From: Symsagittifera roscoffensis
Lineage: Eukaryota > Xenacoelomorpha > Acoela > Convolutidae
Direction: 5' to 3'
DNA length: 60,000 bases
NCBI RefSeq assembly: GCF_963678635.1
Contig: NC_087066.1
Coordinates: forward strand, 48,977,581 to 49,037,580
Shown here: piece after piece, positions 10,490 to 20,522 of the stretch
Numbering within the stretch: position 1 is the first letter of the stretch
How the letters are laid out: every line of letters begins with the position of its first letter
Program-made: the position numbers and the translations under genes
Notes under the pieces: model-generated
Seen by the model: only the letters and a program-made list of their open reading frames with translations
The model's database searches: none
What the model was told of the DNA's origin: nothing

Positions 10490-11265
10490 AGAAAGGGTAT
10501 TGTGCCCGCTAAGACAAACTTCAACACAAATGATGGTTCAGAGGCAATCAATGATTGCAGTTGAAACAAAATCCATCTGATTTATTCAAAAATTCATCCA
10601 AATCTGCTGCAGTATCTAATTTACGGGGTCAAAATTTACCTGGTGCTTGAACCGACAATTTTGCGTTAAAAAACCGTTTCTCTTTGCTTTGTGGTATATG
10701 AGAACAAGTAGCATTTGTTATATCGCAATTTATTATCAGGGTGGGGGCTAAAACGTTTTTTATCCATTAATAATCCGTTTTGAACGTTAGCACGTGTTTT
10801 TATGTTTTTAATGTTTTGTTTTTGGCCCTATTTCTTCTATTTACCTGGAAAAAATTGCATGCAAAATTACTTATAAAAACTGGAAAAACTTGTTTTTTGT
10901 TTTGTTTTAAACTGTTTTTTACTCATTTGTTTTAAACAGTTTTAAACAAAGTCCTCACCCTGTTTTTTATATTAATGAGTTCAAAGATATTTATATTTTG
11001 TACATTTTGTGAACACCCAGTTATTCTATTACATAAATCCAGAACAAGTTTGGTGCTGATTACATAATCATCAACCATGCAGATTGTGAATGATGGTTGA
11101 ATACAGTTGGCTTAGGAAGAGAATTGAGGTCGCTTTAGAAGAAGAGCGGCTATAGCGCATAGGTTACTTGGTTTGCATATCATATTCGGACTAGGGTTAC
11201 AATGGGGAGGAACTTTGTATTCGGATGTGTTTTAGTCTTTTTTTCTTCTTTTTGTTTTCCACGCG
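10490..11265. other. Intergenic, no gene seen
   Basis: AT-rich sequence with T-rich and GTTTT-rich stretches and no ORF, RNA gene or clear repeat structure. Confidence 0.5.
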
Positions 11266-11270
11266 AAATC

Positions 11271-11700
11271 AGCTACCACAAATAATCATCGGACAGGAAT
11301 GAGTGATATATTATATTAAGGCTCTTTCAGTCGTGATTTGAACCACATTAAAAAAAATGTCCAAAAAACTTTCCCAGTGTTGTAAAAACCGGTTTGAAAC
11401 TTTTGATTCTTTGTCCTAATTCGAGCGACTAAAGCAAGCGAGCAGTCTTTTTTGTTTTCTTTACAAAATCAGCTACCACAAATAATCATCGGACTGAGTT
11501 GAGTGATATACCATATTAAAGACTTCTCAGTCGCAATTCGAACGATATCAAAAAATTTCAAAAAATTTGCCCGGTGTCGAGAAAAAGGTGTGATTTTTCT
11601 CGACTTGCAATTCGAACGATATCAAAAAATTTCAAAAAAGTTTGCCAGGTGTCGAGAAAAAGGTGTGATTTTTCTCGGTTTGCCAGGTGTGATTTTTTGT
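11271..11700. repeat. Imperfect 200-bp tandem duplication with a nested shorter repeat
   Basis: The word CAGCTACCACAAATAATCAT occurs at 11271 and 11471, each followed by similar sequence. Inside the second copy a roughly 75-bp unit (AATTCGAACGATATC ... GGTGTGATTTTTCTC) is itself repeated. Confidence 0.7.
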
Positions 11701-12565
11701 CTGAATTCGAGCGAGTGAAAACGCTTACATTAGCTTATTTATGCTTAATTTAAGCCTTCAAAATTCAATTTTACTCAAATGAAGCTAGTTTTTGGAGTTT
11801 TTAGCTTCATCTTAGTAATAAACAACTTTTCTTGATTTTTAAACTTAAATTTAATTCTTTTTCTTGTTATTTGTCTTCTTAAATTATTTTCCAATTTGCA
11901 TCGTTTACATGACTGACAAAAATGCCGGAGCTTAACTATTTCACTCAGATTCCTTTATGACAAGCCAAAAAAACGAAACTAATTGGAAAAACAATTTTAC
12001 TGTAATTTTTTAAGGCTGGTCGGAACATACTGTGCTACTTGCACAGTAACCATTATCCTGGTTATTATTTTACCTTGATTTTTTCTGTTTTTATTGACAA
12101 CGTTTGTGTTTCAAGAATCAGTTAATTCACGCGAAATTACTGATTCAGTACCCAAAAGCCGATCACAAGTTTACCACATTTTTCTATTCCCAGTCGGTTT
12201 CTGAGACTGGAATGGACAAATCCAATTTTACTCAAATGGACTGGAATGGACAAATCCGAAACTGCTGAAAAATTTTTCCAGTGAAAAGTATGCTAAGAGC
12301 AAATTACTTAATAAATGTTAAAAATGCACAGCTGAGTTGTGTGTTTACCGCCAAACTCGACAGGATAACGCAATAAGCAGTGCGGTTGGTTTTTTTATTC
12401 TTCGATTAAAATCGGATTTAAATCATTGATTTAAATCAAGTTGATTTTAATCATGCAACACTGATTCGGACCCCCCTAATTGTACCTAAATATGATAGAG
12501 CTCAAAATCTTATTTTACAGTGGGTTAAAAATTATCAGGGGGGCCCCACAACTTCGGACCAATTC
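11701..12565. other. Intergenic, no gene seen
   Basis: AT-rich sequence with short palindromes such as GATTTAAATC repeated near 12415-12437. No gene is supported. Confidence 0.5.
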
Positions 12566-12570
12566 TCATT

Positions 12571-12775
12571 ACACAGAGGCAAAGCTGGGCTTCGCAAACG
12601 CTTGCGAGAACACGACCAAAAAGCAGCTCTATCAAATGACAAAGGAAAAAGTAGAAATAGGCCTCAAAGTTGCAAAAAAAATCGAGGCCTAGCAAAAACT
12701 CTAGTTAGCAAAAATCTGCGATCTAGCAAATTTGAGTCTCACGCACAAACTATTCAGCCACGGTTGCCTACGTAT
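12571..12775 (-). repeat. tRNA-derived SINE, degenerate
   Basis: It has the left landmark ACAGAGGCAAAGC and a right end with CTATTCAGCCACGG, the decayed counterpart of the CACTCAGCCACGG tRNA head at 21905-21917. The orientation matches that copy. Confidence 0.55.
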
Positions 12776-12779
12776 GTTA

Positions 12780-13483
12780 TCAACAAGCTGTAAAGGTGCA
12801 ACAAATTGCCAATCAATTTCTATTGCCAATTCTATGCAGCAAACATTGTTACTCTAAGTCTCAACATTATTTGCGATTTAGTCGCAACAAAAGCCGCAAC
12901 AATATTTGTGACTTAGGTTGTTAAAAAAAGAAAGTTCGTACTATAACACTTTGCTTCGCAAGTGTAAACAACAACCCATAATGGCGCAAATATTTATTAG
13001 AAAATTTAACTGTCATAACTTTTAGCAATTTAATGCACACCGCAATGTTTTCGCGTTGTTTATGAAGTGTTTTGATATGGAGGTATGGTTTTGTGTGTGT
13101 GTATGTGGGGGGGGGGGTCCCGCCAATTAAGCACTGCACAGTATGACGAGATTAGGTCATACAATTTTTTCCCACGCAAAATCAGTCAACACTAAAACGT
13201 CGCGAAAGTGATACATTATTTCTATGCCGGTCAGTTTGTATCATTTCACCACACTTCTAGTGTGAACAATTGCTAGAATGGGGAGCTTTTCCTTCAATGC
13301 CGCCTTCCCTCTTCCCTGTAGAAAAACTCAAAAGGATATTTTTTAACTTTTTATTTTAAAAGAAAACATGTTCTGCATAATTTTCTAAATTAAATGATAT
13401 TAGATTTTCCTGGGATGATTGCACGGCAATCGGCTATCGCTGCTTATAAATTGCGTTTCTGAAATTTCCTGTGGTTTTCAGAA
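12780..13483. other. Intergenic, no gene seen
   Basis: AT-rich sequence with a G homopolymer near 13107-13117. No supported gene. Confidence 0.5.
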
Positions 13484-13491
13484 GTTTTTAG

Positions 13492-14153
13492 GGTACTACT
13501 ATGATAGAGTGGTCCCTCGAAAAAGCAACTATGATAGACGGGTCTCGTATGCATTTTGCATGTTATAATTTTGAAAACCAATTTGTGTATAAATTATTTA
13601 TTTCAAAAATTTTGCAAAATATGTTCAGTCAATAACTTTTTAGACTAAAAATTGTAATTACTACATTGTTTATATATTGAAATTTGCTCGCTTAACTTTA
13701 CTTTACGGCTTAAAAACCATAATTCGATTGACTTATTTGTCATCAAATTCCACTATTGACGTTTTTTTTAAATTTTTAACCTTATAATGGCGAGGGAGAG
13801 GTTTTAAGACGTAACAAATCATAAAATTTATTTGAAAATATACTGCGACATCTTTCTGAAAAGCGAGATCATAATTATTAACCGTTTGAGAGCTCTATAT
13901 GTCTAATTCTCAAGGGACCTAGTTATTTTCAAGGGTCATCAAATTCCACTATTGGCGTTTTTTTTTAATTTTTAACCTTAAAATGGCGAGGGAGAGGTTT
14001 TTAGACGTAACAAATCATAAAATTTATTTGAAAACATACTGCGACATCTTTCTGAAAAGCGAGATCAAAATTATTAACCGTTTGAGAGCTCTATATGTCT
14101 AATTCTCAAGGGACCTAGTTATTTTCAAGGGACCACTCTATCATAGTAGTACC
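13492..14153. mobile_element. 662-bp MITE with GGTACTACTATGATAG termini
   Basis: The termini are inverted repeats of about 26 bp (GGTACTACTATGATAGAG at the left, its complement at the right). The flanks are near-identical 8-bp words, GTTTTTAG (13484-13491) and ATTTTTAG (14154-14161), a likely target-site duplication with one mismatch. Two direct copies of an internal block of about 197 bp (from 13740 and from 13938) fill the centre. There is no ORF, so it is non-autonomous. The 8-bp duplication suits a hAT-like mobiliser, but that is inference. Confidence 0.8.
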
Positions 14154-14161
14154 ATTTTTAG

Positions 14162-16490
14162 ATTACTAAATTTTTTGTTCCGACTTTCGATACGAAAGTA
14201 ACGGAATATTTGTGCTCGGGGTGGGTTTTTTTTTTCTTCAGACAAATTTCGACTTTTTAATTAGCCATTTTTGACGGAATTTTCTTACATCATTCAAAAA
14301 GTATTGTTGTCCTGAGCTTAAACTTGAAAAGATATTTCACCTGTGATCAATTTTCGTAGAGTTATGAGGGTTTAAAGGTTGCCATTTTGACCAATTTGGG
14401 ACAATAAACGCGCGATATAATTCGAGCTATTAACGCGTAAGCGAAGATTTAATCCGTCTTAGAAATCGTTCCAAATTGGTTGAAAGAAGCTTATTTGCCA
14501 GAATTGATTTGTTACAAGTAACGAAATATATCCTTTTGTACTTCATAAGGCGTGTGGGGGTATGATTTTCATTAAAAAAAATTCAAATTTTAGAAAAAAA
14601 AATGTCATTTTATTTTATTTCATTAATTTTTTTATGTTATTACTGCTTCATAAACCTTAAAAGTCAGTCGGAACATTCAGGTCTTCGCCCTGATACGAGC
14701 AGTCTTGTTTGAATTTAGGTAGAGTTATCGTTGTTAAGGTAGCTTTTAAGGAAAAATAGTAACCATTTCTATCTTATGTGATAAAAGAGAAACCTGGATG
14801 ACAAACTCACCTTCAGATGGAGGCATAATGATTCAAGTTTAGATTGGTGATATATGAAAGTGATAACAGAATGAACTCGGCTTCGACATTTTCGAAATTT
14901 CTCGTTAGTTCTAGTCCGCTTAAACAGTGCTAATAACTATGCTGATGATGGTGAATTGACGACGCACTATTTCCATTTCTTCTAGACTTTGTTCGACTTT
15001 GTAGACTTTGTCTTATGACCCTATCTCCAAAGGACAAAGGAAAACTTAAAACCAAATTGCGATATAATTACTAATTCATGACAACACGCCAGTTGGCTCA
15101 AACTTTTATTCCCAAGTTGAAACGTTTACCTTCATGCTTTGTTTTTAGAATCTGTAAAATAGCCAGATTTCCTGCAAAAATCAATAAAGAGAATAAATGT
15201 CAAAATATTGACCAAAAGCTTATCCAATTTCATCAACCCACTTAGATTTAATATAAGAAGAACCCACTTCAGATCAGACAGAAAAACATAGTCTGATTTG
15301 ATAACACATCGGACTTTCTTATTATAAAAAATCTTTTAAAATTAAAAAATCACATTTTTAACAGATTAATTAAAAAACAACAGAAAAGTTATTGGCGCAT
15401 TCGCAAAGTTAACGAGAAATTCCGAACAAACGGTGTGAATTTTAGAACGTAAGACTATTGAACGCAGTTTGATGTTGAGATGATTAAATTGTACAACTAA
15501 ACTACATAAATGTACAAATTAGGTGAAGAGACGCTTGTCTGGCTTAGCAAAGCACGTGTGAAAAACACAGAGCAGAGCTACCAAAATAGAAGAGAACAAG
15601 TGCCGCTAAATTAGTCCACGCCTTGAGCAACAATCTAGGGATTAATGTTTTTTTTTGGCAGGAAATTAAATTTTGGCTTCCGATCAACATTCTACATCAC
15701 AAAAAATCAAGAATTGCAAAATTACGGTATCGCTGCATCGTTAGAAAATAGTCCTGGTCTCATATACACGCACAACTAATTGGAGTTGAAAAAAAACTCA
15801 AGAAAAACAAATTTTAGCATTTGTATTGTAGTCCCTCTGAGAACGGCTTTTTGAAATCTGCGTTTGTTCAGGCATGTATAACCCAAAAAACAAACAGGAA
15901 GAGGCAGCGAGATAAAAAATAAAAAGAGAAGAAAGTTAAGCGGCTGCTGTGAAGGGAGAAGGGGAAGGTTTTCAAGTATTCTAATTCGCTGATTCATCAG
16001 TCAAAATCATCGCCAATCGAGCGGTAAAATTTTTGGATTTTCCAGGTCTGAAACTTTGGATTTTTTCAAATTTGCTATTTGGCTGAAGGTTTAGCGCTAA
16101 TTCATCGATGGCGACCTCTGTATTTACAAAGTTCCATCGCAAACATGCAATGCGAACGCAACCCGGGTAAAAAATAAAAAGAATCAATTTTCGGGAAAAA
16201 AACTTTTATTCATTATTTTTAAGCAGAAATGCTCCTTGTTTTAACACGAAAATCTTAAGGTGCTCGCAACACTTATTATTTGATTTGAAGCCAAGTAAAA
16301 ACACTATAATAAAACTTAAAAGACTGTGAAAACAAAATAAAACTCTGAGAATTAATGCACTTGGAAAAAATAGAAATGTTAAAATATTGCAAGAACCAAA
16401 AAATGCAATTCTCAAAAAATTTGTGAGCTATCAAAAAAAAAATCGGTTGTAAAATTAAACTCAGTCAATTTTCTAATTGATTACTGAGCA
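14162..16490. other. Intergenic, no gene seen
   Basis: AT-rich DNA without a convincing ORF. Short complementary words (TGTTCCGACT at 14175 and AGTCGGAACA near 14664) may be the ends of a decayed element. Confidence 0.45.
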
Positions 16491-16494
16491 ATTT

Positions 16495-16865
16495 ATTTAT
16501 CTCTGACGCAAAGCTGCACTTCGCAAACAAAAGCGAAAAAACTGTACAAAGTACCTCTGAAAAAGTCAGTAAAAGAAATAAGAAAACGAAATACGAGTTT
16601 AATACGCAGGAATCGAACCATTGCAGAAAACTGGACCGATATGTATACCTTTTATTTCGCAGGAAATCTGCTGATTTAACTCCATTTTTGAAATAAGAAG
16701 TCAATCACCTTTTTCGTGACCTTTACCCTTTTGCTATTTGATGGTGGAAATTGCCTTCCTTTTAACAAATCAAATGAATTGAACTTAAGAAAAGTCAAAC
16801 CGCGAAAAAGTAAATTTGAGACTAAACAAAAAAAAAAAATCACGATGACCTATATGAGTCAGAAC
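16495..16865. repeat. SINE-like head plus AT-rich dispersed repeat
   Basis: GACGCAAAGCTGCACTTCGC and a downstream GAATCGAACCATTGC recall the SINE family. The following block (TTTTATTTCGCAGGAAATC, then CTTCCTTTTAACAAA) is the same family found at 28270-28460 and 29371-30890. Confidence 0.5.
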
Positions 16866-17619
16866 TATATTCCTCGACTCTTCAAAACTGATGACCTTAA
16901 TCGACGAGTTTCTCTAGGGGTCAACTCTCTAAAAACAGCAATAGAGTTAGCGATGTACTTGTCTTGAAAATTTAAAAAAAAATTAGAAAAAATTTGAAAA
17001 GTAGGCCGACAAAAAATCAGGACCTATTTAAGAGCCTTCTTTCCGTTCATTGATTCTCAAAAACAGCCATTGAAATGGCGTAGATAGACCGAAAAAAAAA
17101 GACATCCGACAATTATTATTCTCAGTATTCTAAATTGTTTTAGAGGGAATACATTAGCCCATTTTCAACAAGAAGGAATAGCATTTTGTAAACCAAATTT
17201 TAAAAGATTTCGTCTCAGTATAACCATGCAAAAAGCTTGTTGTATCAGACAGCTAAAAAAAGGATTATTTAGCTCAAGGAACAATAAAAAAAAGCAAGTT
17301 TTTTTCATGTTTCATTTCGCAGAAAAAAAACACTTATTGCACTCGAACGAAAGAATCCCAACTCATAATGAAATGAACATGAAATTTTTGACGTTCAAAA
17401 ATTGTCCATTAGCTGAAACCTTGCCAAATAGAAGGTTTTAAGACTATACTGAGCTCAGAATAGAAAACAAACATTTTCTTTAACTTTGGCCTTCGGAAAA
17501 GATGACATTACGCCAAAACTGATTGAATTTAAAAACTACAATCAAAAATTTGAAAATTGTGTTGACCCTATTTGAATAAACGTGTTAACAAGTGCTTAAA
17601 ATACCACAAAAATTTAATA
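16866..17619. other. Intergenic, no gene seen
   Basis: AT-rich, with A homopolymers and short chance ORFs only. Confidence 0.5.
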
Positions 17620-17621
17620 TA

Positions 17622-18479
17622 CAGTCGTGTTCTCTCAAGTTGTTACACTTTTGCGACAAAAAAAACACCATGTACATAAACAAATACTTAAATTGATCGT
17701 CTTGTGTTAAAGATAGAATAACGGAACAAAAAACATCGAAAAGGTCTAATACTTGGTTATTTCACCCCTCATCTTCAATAATTCAGCCATGCGCCGAGGC
17801 AAGGAATCATACATTTTGTTAATGGCATCTTGAGTAATCAGATTCCAGCGTTTTTCTATTTCTTCATACAACTTTCTACAACGAAGTTTGTTATATTTCC
17901 TGATAATCATTAGCTTTTTCTGGACAACTTTTGACGCGCCAAGCAGTTTTATTTGTTTGAATACAAAGGATATACACCTTTTCTTGTCCTGACCTTGATT
18001 AAAATGTCCTGTGATCTCTCGAACTGATCCATTTCGGTATTTCTTGATGAGTCGTCGAAGCCGATTTTCGTCGCGAAGGGTAAAACTTTTCTTCTTAATT
18101 TTTTCTGCAGCTGATCCCTCTGCTTCATACAATTTGAGGATTCTGTGCACAGACATACGAGAAATCCCTAAGGCATTGGCAATGTGGCTTTGCTTCTGGC
18201 CATTTTCTTTCAGCTGTATAATCCGATTTCTTAACAGAATTGGGGTTTCCGGTGCCATCAGAAAATAATACAATAAATATTCACACCATTGTGAACAAAC
18301 ATTGTGAACAAACGTTCACGCCGGACATACTATCGTGTGAAAATGCAAGTGTAATCTACTTGCCAAGAATCACGACGTTGGGTTAATTTAATCAAAAGAT
18401 ATAGCCCATTGAATGCATTAAACTTGGTTGAAAATATGAACAAAAAAACAAAGTGTAACAACTTTAGAGAACACGACTG
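17622..18479 (-). mobile_element. Deleted Tc1-type DNA transposon
   Basis: This 858-bp element has terminal inverted repeats of about 30 bp (CAGTCGTGTTCTCT, then GTTGTTACACTTT, mismatched at one base) and a TA on each side (17620-17621 and 18480-18481), the Tc1/mariner target duplication. Autonomous Tc1 elements are about 1.6 kb, so roughly half is missing. The ORF inside keeps the start and end of a transposase. Confidence 0.9.
17746..18255 (-). CDS. Tc1 transposase remnant: DNA-binding domain fused in frame to C-terminus
   Basis: The ORF encodes 169 residues from Met at 18255. Residues 1-50 form the paired-like helix-turn-helix (ENGQKQSHIANALGISRMSV) that binds the inverted repeats. The last 40 residues (WNLITQDAINKMYDSLPRR ... 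GEITKY) match the extreme C-terminus of Tc1 transposases. The intervening DDE catalytic core is gone, yet the frame is intact, so it cannot catalyse transposition but could still bind element ends. It was probably left by an internal deletion; a role as a repressor is inference. Confidence 0.85.
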   Translation of the reverse strand, partial: APETPILLRNRIIQLKENGQKQSHIANALGISRMSVHRILKLYEAEGSAAEKIKKKSFTLRDENRLRRLIKKYRNGSVREITGHFNQGQDKKRCISFVFKQIKLLGASKVVQKKLMIIRKYNKLRCRKLYEEIEKRWNLITQDAINKMYDSLPRRMAELLKMRGEITKY

Positions 18480-18481
18480 TA

Positions 18482-18919
18482 CAGAGGCGAGCGAGAAAGC
18501 GGCCAAGATTTAGGAGCTTCAAAATGCACAAAAACTCAATTTTTACATGTAATAATTTGGAATGTAGTTAGCTAAGGCAACCACACTAACATTGCATGTA
18601 ATAAAGTAGAATGTATTGAACCAAATTGCGTATAAATCATGCATTTCAAAAATTCTCGCGAAATATTTCGAGTTGGTAATTTTCTGAAATGGGATTCAAA
18701 TTATTATATTGCTGTATGAAACAAATAGCTTTTTTTCGGTTCAACTGATGTATTAGAATAGCATCAACTGTTTTGTGTAAGCTTCTAATCAAATGTCAAT
18801 ACACTTGGCATTATAATGCTTATGTACCCTATTTATTCAACATAGGCGCTACGCGCAATACACCGAAGGCATAGAAACTGAAGCAAAAACCAAACAACTT
18901 GAACAACTAATAATTGAAG
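18482..18919. other. Intergenic, no gene seen
   Basis: AT-rich sequence between the Tc1 element and the minisatellite. No supported gene. Confidence 0.5.
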
Positions 18920-19470
18920 AATAACAGTTCTAGAACAAAAAATCGTACTAATACATGTATACACCAAAATTTTGCTATATCGAGAAAGAGCCTGAAATAA
19001 CAGTTCTAGAACTAAAAATCGTACTAACACATGTATAGGTTAAATTTTTGATATATTGACAAAGATCATGAAATAACAGTTCGAGAGCTAAAAATCGTAC
19101 GAACACATGTATACACCAAAATTTTGCTATATTGGCAAAGATCATGAAATAACAGTTCGAGAGCTAAAAATCGTACTAACACATGTATACGTCAAATTTT
19201 TGCTATATTGACAAAGATCATGAAATAACAGTTCGAGAGCTAAAAATTGTACTAACACATGTATACGTCAAATTTTTGCTATATTGACAAAGATCATGAA
19301 ATAACAGTTCGAGAGCTAAAAATCGTACTAACACATGTATACGTCAAATTTTTGCTATATTGACAAAGATCATGGAATAACAGTTCTAGAGCTAAAAATC
19401 GTACTAACACATGTATACACCAAAATTTTGCTATATTGACAAAGATCATGGAATAACAGTTCGAGAACTA
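18920..19470. repeat. 76-bp minisatellite, about seven units
   Basis: AATAACAGTT recurs at 18920, 18996, 19072, 19148, 19224, 19300, 19376 and 19452, a strict 76-bp period. Each unit holds AAAATCGTAC, ACACATGTATA and TTTTGCTATAT. Divergence between units is low. Confidence 0.95.
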
Positions 19471-19545
19471 AAACAACAAATAAACAAAACACACCTGATA
19501 AATAAATAAGCAATAAAAAAATAAATCAATACATAAATAAATACA

Positions 19546-19576
<31 letters not shown>

Positions 19577-19905
19577 AAAAAAGCAAAAGTGAAATGTACA
19601 AATAATTAAATAGACATGAAAAAAAAATATATGAACAAATAACCAAACAAACAGACCCATAATATAAATAAATGAAAATAAATAAATTAAATAAATACAC
19701 ACGCAGAAATAATAAAAGCAAAACTAAATGAAAGAAAGAATAATTAAATAAATAAACAAAACACGTGATAAAAATAAACAAAAATAAATATGTACATACA
19801 TAAATTATGAATAAATATAAGCAAACTAAACATAATTAAATAAATAGAAGAACAGATAATTAAATAAATAAAGATGAACAAATAAAGAAACAAACATACG
19901 CAATC
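19471..19905. repeat. AAAT-rich low-complexity tract
   Basis: Long stretches of (AAAT)n and related A-rich words. The hydrophobic ORFs on the opposite strand are by-products of this composition. Confidence 0.85.
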
Positions 19906-20522
19906 ACGTGACATAGCGCGATATAGTCCAGCCCACATGATAATTGATAACTGTGGACGTTATTTGTCGACACTTGACAACAGACAACATTTAAAAAAAA
20001 CCCCCGTTACACGATACCATAACACCTTGACTAAAGTCTTCGGTGTAAAAAGTGCCATCAAAAGTAGCTGTTTTCTTTGCGTCTTCGGTTGGGGAAAAAA
20101 AGTTGCATCTTACCATCTTCTTGTGTAATAATACTTCCAAACAACAAAGGCTTTTAATATCTCTATCTCTGTATTGGCGATAGGCTTACTTTCAAACCTC
20201 AGATAAAATGTTTCCAAAACAGACTTAAGTACTTCTCAATCAAATCTGCTACTACGATATTATGATTCCCATTTTAAATCTTAATTTCATTTTGGAATTC
20301 TAGAATATGGTTGCGCATTTAAAACTGATTCACACAGAAAAAAAACCGTGACTTAATTTCCAAAACATGGATTGAAAAATCATGATAAAACAATGAATTC
20401 TAAATGTATGAATCAACAAGTTGAAAACAACAAATCAGCAACAACAACAATAAGTCAAGTTTCAGAGGTGAAATTCACGCGTTTCAGCAATATTTTCTCC
20501 ATCTTCAATAGCTTTCTACCTT
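19906..20522. other. Region 3' of NEMP, no gene seen
   Basis: AT-rich sequence just downstream of the NEMP stop codon. It probably contains the NEMP 3' UTR, but no poly(A) signal was assigned with confidence. Confidence 0.4.

Noticed and set aside
14175-14674. Element bounded by TGTTCCGACT / AGTCGGAACA
   Set aside because: The inverted match is only 10 bp with no target duplication, too weak to call.
19446-19938. Hydrophobic ORFs resembling membrane proteins
   Set aside because: They are produced by the AAAT-rich low-complexity tract.
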